Assembly: GCA_964654995.1 (NCBI GenBank)
Contig: CAZZKF010000073.1
Location: 1 to 12,020, forward strand
Origin: CAZZKF01 sp964654995
GTDB taxonomy: Bacteria > Pseudomonadota > Alphaproteobacteria > CAZZKF01
DNA: 12,020 nt
Direction of reading: 5' to 3'
Under the pieces are notes generated by a model. It was not told the origin of the DNA. It searched no databases and saw only the letters and a program-made list of their open reading frames with translations. Both the position numbers and the translations under genes were made by a program. Of the stretch, positions 6,787 to 12,020 are shown in pieces. Position 1 is the first letter of the stretch; each line of letters opens with the position of its first letter.

Positions 6787-9180
6787 TCAGAACTGCTTCT
6801 TGAGACCCATGCCCCATTCGCGCGGCCGGCCGTAAACGGCTTCCGCGGTCCCGAAACTGTCGAGCGCCGCCAGGCCGTTGGCGATATAGCGCTTGTCGGT
6901 CAGATTGGTGCCAAAGACGAACACCTGCCAGCCGCCGCCGACGTGCTCGAAGACGAGGCGCGCATTGAACCGGCTGAACCCGGACTGGGCGATGAACGGC
7001 GTATTGACGTTGTCCTGGAAGTAGCTGGACGTATAAACCCAATCGCCGCGCAGGCTCACGAGGCCGGAATCGCCCACCGGGAAGGCGTACTGGATGCTGG
7101 CACTGGCCGTCCATTTGGGGGTTTTCGCCGGCACAGTATCAAGGGTGATGCCGACCACCCCGGCCACCAGCCGATCGAACTGGAAGTCGGTGTAGCCCAG
7201 GCTGCCGGTGATATCGAGGCCGGTGGCGGGGCGCGCATGCAGCTCGGCCTCCAGCCCCTTGACCGTCGCCTTGCCGGCGTTCTGGATCAACAGGATCAGG
7301 TTGCCGGATTCATCGGCGTTGACGCTGCCGAGCTGGATGTCCTTGTACTTGTTGAGAAAGCCGGTGACGTTGAGCACCAGGCGGCGCTCGAAAAGCTGCG
7401 ACTTGACGCCGATCTCATAGGACGTGAGTGTCTCCGGGGCAAAGGATTCCACCGCCGATTCCAGGATCGGCCGGCCGTTGAAGCCGCCCGACTTGAAGCC
7501 CCGCGAGACCTTGGCATAGGTCATCACGTCGTCCGACCAGCGGTAGTCGATGCTGCCCATCGGCGAGACCTCGCTCCAGCTGTCGCTGACGGTGGTCAGG
7601 GGCACGATGAAGGCGCCGCTGTTGATCCGCCTGTGCTCCAGCGTGTAGTCCTTCTGCTCGTAGGTGAAGCGCACGCCCCCCGTTACGTTCAGCCGGTCGG
7701 TGACCGCCAAGGTGCCCTGGGTGTAGGCGGCCCAGCTGGTGATGTCGATTTCGTTGTGGATGTCGAAATCGAGATCAAGCACGACATTGATCGGATTGCC
7801 CGGCCCGCCCGGCGCCGTCGGTGCCGTGAGCGGCGAGCCATCGAGCGGCCCGGGCAGGGCCTCGAGCGCCGCATAGAGGCCCGAGGCAAGCCGCACATCA
7901 TTGTTGTCGGTGGCGTTTTCATCGAAGAAGAAACCGCCGATGATCCAGGTCAGCCGGTCGCTGAAGCTCACACCACTGATCTGGATTTCCTGGCTGAACT
8001 GGTTCTGGGTGTCCTGATCGAAGGTGTGCACGTACTGGTTCGGCGAGCCATCGCCGTCGCGGCCGAACTTGGCGTCGTTTTCGCGATAGGCGGTGATCGA
8101 CTTGATGTGGACCGGCCCGGCATCCCAGTCGATGGTCGCCGAGATGCCCCAGACATCGGTGGTGTTGATGTTGGGCCCGGTGCCATAGGTCGTGAGCGGG
8201 TCCGAGGTGATGAACGCCGAGCTCATCGGCGTGCCGGCAGGCCCGCCGACCAGCGCGTTCCACAGGCCGCCGAGGCCGCCGAACTGGCCGGTATCATCGA
8301 AAAAGGCCAGCGTGGTCGGCGCCGATTCGCCGTTCCCTGTGGCGACATCGGCGCGGATGTTGACCTCGATGGTCTCGGATGCCAGCCAGCGGAGCGCGCC
8401 GCGCACCGAGGTGATGTCCTCGTCGCCCTGGCGGTCGATCACCTCGCCGGTGTTGAAGTCGAGGCGCTTGGCATAGCCGTCCCGGTTCTTGGAGGAAAAC
8501 GAGAAACGCGCGAACAGCTTGTTTTCGATCACCGGGAAATTGAAGGTGCCGCGGCCGTCGATGCGGTTGAAGCGGCCGAAGGTGACCTCGCCGTAGCCGC
8601 TGACCTCGTCGGTCGGCTTCTTGGTGATCAGGCTGACCGCGCCGCCGATGGTGTTCTTGCCGAACAGCGTGCCCTGGGGGCCGCGCAGCACTTCGACGCG
8701 CTCCAGATCGAGCAGATCGAAGACCGCCCCGAAGGTGCGCGAATGGAACACCCCGTCGATATAGATGCCGACGCCGGGGTCGGTGGTGATCAGGAAGTCG
8801 GTCTGGCCGACGCCGCGCATGAAAATCTGCAGATTGTTGCCGCCGCCGCCGCCGCCCGGCGCGACGGCCATCACCACATTGGGGGCGAAGTCGCCGATTT
8901 CCCCGATGTTGGACAGGCTGCGCTCCTCGAGCGCGCCGGCCGAGAACGCGGTGATCGAGATCGGCGTCTCCTGCAGGCTCTCGGCGCGTTTGCGCGCGGT
9001 GACGATGATCTCCTCGATACCGAGCCCTTCGTCGGCCGCCGCCTCGTCTTCTTGCGCCGCCAGCGGCGGTGCCGCAGAGGCCAGCGCGATCAAAAAACAG
9101 GCTGCCGTGATCGCAATCGCACGGCCACCCCCCCTGGCCAGGCGTCGTGACCAGGCCGTTTCCGTTGCAAGCGTTTCCAT
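6787..9180 (-). CDS. TonB-dependent outer-membrane receptor
   Basis: A 797-aa outer-membrane receptor for energised uptake of a ligand, driven by TonB-ExbB-ExbD (not in this window). Seen: a signal peptide with basic start and hydrophobic core (residues about 20-42, probable cut after PPLAA at about 42), a TonB box EEIIVTARKR at 56-65, a plug domain at about 66-190 (QIFMRGVGQTD, GVGIYIDGVF, LERVEVLRGPQGTLFGKN, IGGAVSLITKKP), a long beta-barrel, and a terminal Phe (GMGLKKQF) as required for barrel insertion. It resembles the abundant sphingomonad-type receptors that take up organic compounds or siderophores; nothing in it fixes the ligand. Gly/Pro-rich stretches in the barrel look like extracellular loops. 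It has its own terminator and is divergent from a LuxR-type regulator. Its place upstream of the catabolic operon suggests it imports that pathway's substrate. Confidence 0.95.
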   Translation of the reverse strand: METLATETAWSRRLARGGGRAIAITAACFLIALASAAPPLAAQEDEAAADEGLGIEEIIVTARKRAESLQETPISITAFSAGALEERSLSNIGEIGDFAPNVVMAVAPGGGGGGNNLQIFMRGVGQTDFLITTDPGVGIYIDGVFHSRTFGAVFDLLDLERVEVLRGPQGTLFGKNTIGGAVSLITKKPTDEVSGYGEVTFGRFNRIDGRGTFNFPVIENKLFARFSFSSKNRDGYAKRLDFNTGEVIDRQGDEDITSVRGALRWLASETIEVNIRADVATGNGESAPTTLAFFDDTGQFGGLGGLWNALVGGPAGTPMSSAFITSDPLTTYGTGPNINTTDVWGISATIDWDAGPVHIKSITAYRENDAKFGRDGDGSPNQYVHTFDQDTQNQFSQEIQISGVSFSDRLTWIIGGFFFDENATDNNDVRLASGLYAALEALPGPLDGSPLTAPTAPGGPGNPINVVLDLDFDIHNEIDITSWAAYTQGTLAVTDRLNVTGGVRFTYEQKDYTLEHRRINSGAFIVPLTTVSDSWSEVSPMGSIDYRWSDDVMTYAKVSRGFKSGGFNGRPILESAVESFAPETLTSYEIGVKSQLFERRLVLNVTGFLNKYKDIQLGSVNADESGNLILLIQNAGKATVKGLEAELHARPATGLDITGSLGYTDFQFDRLVAGVVGITLDTVPAKTPKWTASASIQYAFPVGDSGLVSLRGDWVYTSSYFQDNVNTPFIAQSGFSRFNARLVFEHVGGGWQVFVFGTNLTDKRYIANGLAALDSFGTAEAVYGRPREWGMGLKKQF
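8839..8857. repeat. GCC/GGC trinucleotide run inside the receptor plug domain
   Basis: A run of six GCC triplets (GGC on the coding strand) encodes the poly-glycine of the plug at residues 109-114, between NVVMAVAP and NNLQIF. It stays in frame for whole-triplet changes, so slippage would alter loop length without breaking the gene. Confidence 0.6.
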
Positions 9181-9369
9181 GGCGCGTTATTCCCCTCTTC
9201 GCCAATTTCGTGTAGCATGCTAGCCTGTATTGGGACGCACGAGCCGGCCTGTGCCAATAGCGTAAATGGCTCATTTTTGGCGCCGCCCCGTTGCCTATCT
9301 ATGAAAGGTGATCGGATTGCGACCCGTCGGGGCCGGGCCGAAGTAGGCGTGCGAGCGCGATCGAGGCGT
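9181..9369. promoter_or_regulatory. Divergent intergenic region between receptor and LuxR-type regulator
   Basis: Promoters for both the receptor (minus) and the regulator (plus) must lie here. The receptor start has AGAGGGG about eleven bases upstream on the minus strand. The region is locally AT-richer around 9253-9280 and contains the dyad described separately plus further CCAA/TTGG words. No -35/-10 pair stands out on either strand. Confidence 0.5.
9202..9233. promoter_or_regulatory. 32-bp imperfect dyad, candidate operator
   Basis: A perfect 10-bp palindrome TAGCATGCTA (9213-9222) is flanked by CCAAT (9202-9206) and ATTGG (9229-9233), which share exactly the same centre (between 9217 and 9218). 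In all, 11 of the 16 base pairs of symmetry are matched. It sits 22 bp from the receptor start codon and upstream of the regulator gene, where a dimeric regulator would control both. LuxR/NarL-type proteins bind such dyads, so the neighbouring regulator is the obvious candidate; that link is inferred. Confidence 0.5.
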
Positions 9370-10491
9370 ATGACGAACCTGAGCGCAGCAGACTATCGGG
9401 GCGTGCTGGAAATCAGCGGCGCGGCGTTCGAGTGCGCCACCTACGCGGAATTCCAGCGCGAGACCCTGCGCCTGGTCGAGCGCACCATGGGCGCGCGCTC
9501 GAGCTGCTTCTTTCCGCTGACACCCTCGGCGTCCGGTCCGCCGGGGATTCGCAAGGGCGTCGGGCGCGGCGTCGATGAGCGCCGCGTCGATCATTACATC
9601 CAGTACTACCGCCGCTTCGATCCGCTGGTCACCCGCATCGGCTCCGACCGTCTGCCCGATCAGGGCGCGGTGGCGCAGTCGCATCACGTGGTCGGGCCGG
9701 AGCGGTTTTACCGCACCGAGTTCTATCACGATTTCCTGTGCCCCCAGGCGATCCACTACGTGCTCGGGGTGACGCTCTATCGCAACGGCCGGCCGGCGGC
9801 ACTGATCGGGCTGCACCGGCCGAAAACCAAAGCCCCGTTCGGCGATCGCGAGATCGCCATTGCCGAGCTTCTGGTCCCGGCGCTTTCGGCGGCTCAGGAA
9901 AAATGCCTGGCGCACGACCAGATCGCCGAGCGCGAGGCGATCATGGCGGCATTATCGGCGCATCTGGCCTATGAAGGCGTGGTCATCGTCGACGCCGATC
10001 TGCGCACCGTCTATGCCAGCGACGGCGCCGCCGCGATTCTGGCGGCGCTGGCGGGCGGGCGCTCAGGCGGCGAGCCGCCGGCCCTGCCCGAGAGCCTCGA
10101 GATGGCCTGCCGGCGGCTCAAGCAGGCGCTGGCCTGGAACCGGCCGATCGACGGGCTCGACGCCCTCGACATCACCCCGCCGGACCAGAACCGCCGCTTC
10201 AACGTCCGCATCCGCCCGCTCGACTGCGGCACCGACGGCCTGCGGCTGATGCTCAGCTTCAAATGCACGGAAGACGACGTGGTGCGCCCCGACCGGATGA
10301 AGGAGCTGGGGCTGACCCGGCGCGAAATCGACATCGCGCAACTGGTCAGCATGGGGCTGACCAATCCGGAGGTCGCCGACAAGCTGTGCATCAGCGTCCG
10401 CACGGTCCAGAACCACCTGCGCTCGATCTACGAAAAGACCGGGGTCCACAACCGCACCAGCCTGGTCTACCGCCTGGCGCAGGCGGACTGA
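9370..10491 (+). CDS. LuxR-family (helix-turn-helix) transcriptional regulator with GAF-like N-terminal region
   Basis: A 373-aa cytoplasmic DNA-binding regulator. Seen: a C-terminal LuxR/NarL HTH at about residues 314-371 (LTRREIDIAQLVSMGLTNPEVADKL, then ISVRTVQNHLRSIYEKTGVHNRTSLV). The N-terminal 300 residues are not a recognisable autoinducer-binding or receiver domain. They contain a GAF-like stretch (YYRRFDPLVTR at 79-89, FYHDFLCP at 118-125, VTLYRNGRPAALIGLHRP at 134-151) and a second possible sensory part near 200-295 that starts with YEGVVIVDADLRTVYAS, PAS-like in style. It is therefore probably a ligand-sensing regulator without a kinase. The start is uncertain: ATG 9370 has GAGG only three bases upstream, and GTG 9349 or ATG 9301 are in-frame alternatives. 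Divergence from the receptor suggests it controls receptor and pathway genes. Confidence 0.88.
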   Translation: MTNLSAADYRGVLEISGAAFECATYAEFQRETLRLVERTMGARSSCFFPLTPSASGPPGIRKGVGRGVDERRVDHYIQYYRRFDPLVTRIGSDRLPDQGAVAQSHHVVGPERFYRTEFYHDFLCPQAIHYVLGVTLYRNGRPAALIGLHRPKTKAPFGDREIAIAELLVPALSAAQEKCLAHDQIAEREAIMAALSAHLAYEGVVIVDADLRTVYASDGAAAILAALAGGRSGGEPPALPESLEMACRRLKQALAWNRPIDGLDALDITPPDQNRRFNVRIRPLDCGTDGLRLMLSFKCTEDDVVRPDRMKELGLTRREIDIAQLVSMGLTNPEVADKLCISVRTVQNHLRSIYEKTGVHNRTSLVYRLAQAD

Positions 10492-10627
10492 GCCGGGGCA
10501 GCATCCACCCACCGGACTGTTTTGCACCCTCCCGATATTTCCCCTCGGGGCCTGACCGAAGAAGCGGACCGGGTTCTGCAACAGAATGGCATCCTTGTCG
10601 ACAGCATGTCAGACAGTGATTCCAGTT

Positions 10628-10650
10628 CTGTCTCATAGTCCTGTCTCATA
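10628..10650. repeat. Direct repeat CTGTCTCATA, two copies 13 bp apart
   Basis: CTGTCTCATA occurs at 10628-10637 and again at 10641-10650, separated by GTC. The 13-bp period is slightly more than one helical turn, so the copies would lie on roughly the same face of the DNA. It may be a protein-binding site or a remnant of a small duplication. Confidence 0.5.
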
Positions 10651-11021
10651 TGGTAATATGGAGGGGTGTGACATCAGCGGGATCCGTCGTTGTATGGACA
10701 TGCCGGTTGGGACGGGGGCGCTGTCTTTGTCTGTCCCGCCCCACGCGGGCGCCGAACCGGTATTGCCGGCCTCGCTGAATGCCGTTGCATTTGCAGAGGG
10801 AGGGAACGTTCATACCTGGAGCATTTTCCGACACCTTCGCTCTCTCGCCGACCTCTCTGGCTCCTGAAGTGTGGCTGGCTGGTGGAGTTTTCTCCCTGAA
10901 CGCGTCCTTGAATGGCAGGCCCCCACGGTTCCGGTTTCGGCCCGGGCTCCCCTGTGGCTCCTGGCCGTCGGCCTGCCCGTCCTGCTTTTCATCGGGCGAA
11001 CAAATGCAGGCGCCAAGGCCG

Positions 11022-11040
11022 ACCGACGTCCTCTGTCGGT
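11022..11040 (+). other. Small hairpin upstream of the DUF4412-like gene
   Basis: ACCGAC (11022-11027) and GTCGGT (11035-11040) are perfect inverted repeats around a 7-base loop, about 80 bases before the gene start. No T-tract follows. It could be a leader structure, or chance. Confidence 0.25.
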
Positions 11041-11122
11041 GTTTCACCAACTCAGCTCGGGTCCCCGGGCCAGCAGATGGACCAACTCACGTACTTGGAC
11101 TCAAAAACTCAGGAAAGCAATC

Positions 11123-11863
11123 ATGCGAAAGACTGGACGTTTTGTACTGCTACTTGTACCGCTGCTCTGGACCTCGCTGGCATTTGCCGACGTCAGCCTG
11201 ACATTCAGCGACGGATCCTTCGTAAGAACCAACGATCGTTACATGGTCGCCGGCGACAAGGAAGGATTCATCATCATTGAAACCGGCAAATCAGGCTTAA
11301 TCATCGTGGATCACAAAGAGCGAACATACATGGAAGTATCAGAGACCTTCGTCGAGGATACGCACGCGATGATGGCCGCGAAGATGGAGCAGATGCTGGC
11401 CGCCATACCCCCGGAGCAGCGTGCGATGTTCGAGCAGTCGATGGCAGACATGATGGCTGGCGGCGGCGCGAAGCAAGAGCTTCCCAAGATGAACGTCCGG
11501 AAGACCGGCAAGCAGGATACGTTCGCCGGCCATACCTGTAGCGAAGTCGAAATCTCCTATGGCGATGGCGAGGTGGAGGAAATCGCCTGTGTCGCTACTG
11601 TGGACGAACTTGGCATTTCCGAGAGGGATTACGCATCTTTGGTTGCCGGCACGCTCTCTCTTTCACGCATGTCTAGCATGAACGGGGACGATAAAACGAT
11701 CATGGATTTTGACGCCATGGGTGGAATCCCCATCAGAATACGTGACCTCAAGGATGGCGACGAAGACGCGCTCGTCTCGCTGAGCCATGAGAAGCTGGCC
11801 GACGACATGTTCGCCATTCCACCCGGTTACCGCAAGGTTTCCATGGAGGATATGATTAAGTGA
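11123..11863 (+). CDS. Secreted DUF4412-like protein
   Basis: A 246-aa exported protein of unknown function. Seen: a classical signal peptide MRKTGRFVLLLVPLLWTSLA-FA with a probable cut after Ala22 (AFA before DVS), then a beta-rich mature domain. A short Met-rich helical segment at about 81-112 (MMAAKMEQMLAAIPPEQRAMFEQ, MADMMAGG) interrupts it. Two cysteines (139 and 156) could form a disulfide. The ending IPPGYRKVSMEDM (232-244) is typical of DUF4412 proteins as I recall them. These have an outer-membrane-lipoprotein-carrier-like fold, but no function is established. The ATG at 11123 is chosen for the signal peptide and an AGGAAAG site about eight bases upstream; the frame stays open to 10871, but that extension would bury the signal peptide. 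Its GC content and codon use are visibly lower than those of the genes to the left. It borders an IS end. Confidence 0.85.
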   Translation: MRKTGRFVLLLVPLLWTSLAFADVSLTFSDGSFVRTNDRYMVAGDKEGFIIIETGKSGLIIVDHKERTYMEVSETFVEDTHAMMAAKMEQMLAAIPPEQRAMFEQSMADMMAGGGAKQELPKMNVRKTGKQDTFAGHTCSEVEISYGDGEVEEIACVATVDELGISERDYASLVAGTLSLSRMSSMNGDDKTIMDFDAMGGIPIRIRDLKDGDEDALVSLSHEKLADDMFAIPPGYRKVSMEDMIK

Positions 11864-11874
11864 TCGTTGACCCG

Positions 11875-12020
11875 TGACCCGCCCCCTGAAATCCGGCCGA
11901 TTGGGCGCCAGTCACCCGTCCGGGCAAGGATAGACCGTGAAACGCAGATGATTTAGGGACAAACGGATCATCTGGATGGTCAAGGAGCATGAGGCCGGCC
12001 CGCCAGCCTCCTCACGGAGC
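11875..12020 (+). mobile_element. Left end of an IS3-family-like insertion sequence (cut by window edge)
   Basis: TGACCCGCCCCCTGAAATCCGG at its start (quoted in parts: TGACCCGCCCCC, then TGAAATCCGG) has the TG-initial, C-rich look of IS3-family terminal repeats. About 60 bases inside, a ribosome-binding site and an orfA-like reading frame begin, which is the usual layout. The 7-bp word TGACCCG is repeated just outside (11868-11874), so the exact boundary could be 11868 or 11875. The right end and target duplication are outside the window. Family assignment rests on the orfA resemblance described next. Confidence 0.5.
11937..12020 (+). pseudogene. IS3-family transposase orfA N-terminus with an in-frame stop (partial)
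   Basis: AAGGA (11926-11930) lies six bases before a GTG at 11937. The frame reads VKRR, then TGA at 11949-11951, then FRDKRIIWMVKEHEAG. This closely matches the usual orfA opening of IS3-family elements (pattern MKRxRFxxEQIIGxLKEHEAG), a helix-turn-helix DNA-binding protein. The TGA stands where most copies have an arginine codon, so a single CGA-to-TGA change would explain it. After EAG the visible residues (PPASSRS) no longer match, so a frameshift or divergence is possible. The gene runs off the window. It is probably inactive, unless translation starts downstream of the stop. Confidence 0.55.

Larger units (their letters stand above)
10492..11122. other. Long intergenic stretch without a convincing gene
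   Basis: Between the regulator and the DUF4412-like gene I find no frame with family resemblance or a good start. The open frames on both strands have low-complexity, shadow-like translations. Visible structure is limited to a 10-bp direct repeat (10628-10650), a small hairpin at 11022-11040, and locally AT-richer DNA around 10621-10665. The stretch may hold the 3' end of the regulator transcript, a promoter for the next gene, or decayed sequence. Confidence 0.5.

Noticed and set aside
6781..9150. Very long plus-strand open frame (789 codons) opposite the TonB receptor
   Set aside because: Its translation is rich in Ala, Arg, Gly and Asp without any domain, while the opposite strand encodes a complete receptor. 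It is the mirror frame expected in GC-rich DNA.
9181..9300. Sigma-70 or sigma-54 promoter boxes for the receptor
   Set aside because: TTGGCA on the minus strand (9257-9252) resembles a -35 box, but no suitable -10 lies at the right spacing, and no sigma-54 -12 element follows.
9217..9369. Upstream extension of the LuxR-type regulator to 9217 or 9301
   Set aside because: The ATG at 9217 is the centre of the TAGCATGCTA palindrome and the added residues look like non-coding translation; no good ribosome-binding site. GTG 9349 remains possible.
10646..11050. Minus-strand frame of 134 codons in the intergenic stretch
   Set aside because: Low-complexity Arg/Gly/Ser-rich translation with no motif and no upstream ribosome-binding site.
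10871..11122. 84-residue N-terminal extension of the DUF4412-like gene
   Set aside because: It would bury a textbook signal peptide that starts at 11123, and that ATG has its own ribosome-binding site.
1..12020. CRISPR arrays, tRNA or rRNA genes
   Set aside because: No regularly spaced repeats and no cloverleaf or rRNA-like stretches were seen.

Overview
The window is GC-rich DNA from a Gram-negative bacterium. An outer-membrane TonB-dependent receptor with an EEIIVTARKR-type TonB box, a LuxR-type regulator beside it, and a catabolic cluster of SDRs, a VOC protein, an HSL-family esterase and an acetoin-dehydrogenase-like E1 together suggest an alphaproteobacterium of the sphingomonad, Parvibaculum or Rhodospirillales kind. 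That placement rests on gene style, not on any marker gene.

Layout. From 1 to 6623 lies a tightly packed minus-strand cluster. In order of transcription it holds a membrane-anchored protein of unknown function (6623-5895), an HSL-type alpha/beta hydrolase (5895-4942), two paralogous short-chain dehydrogenases (4937-4152 and 4134-3352), a VOC/glyoxalase_4 protein (3328-2807), a thiamine-diphosphate E1 alpha subunit (2774-1803), its E1 beta partner (1779-766), and a second E1 alpha with a GTG start (658 to beyond position 1). Spacings run from a 1-nt overlap to 107 nt, and most starts have clear ribosome-binding sites, so it reads as one operon. Upstream, on the same strand but separated by a strong terminator hairpin (6733-6773), is a TonB-dependent receptor (9180-6787). 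A divergent regulatory region (9181-9369) carries a 32-bp dyad and separates the receptor from a plus-strand LuxR-type regulator (9370-10491).

Right of the regulator the character changes. About 630 bp (10492-11122) hold no convincing gene, only a short direct repeat and small hairpins. A secreted DUF4412-like protein of visibly lower GC follows (11123-11863). Twelve bases after its stop begins what looks like the left end of an IS3-family insertion sequence, with an orfA start interrupted by an in-frame TGA.

Working model (inference). The receptor imports an organic substrate or its complex. The esterase cleaves an ester or lactone, the two SDRs oxidise hydroxyl groups, the VOC protein isomerises or cleaves an intermediate, and the E1 proteins start oxidative cleavage of an acyloin or 2-oxo acid toward an acyl-CoA. 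The E2 and E3 subunits needed to finish that reaction are not in the window. The substrate cannot be named from sequence.
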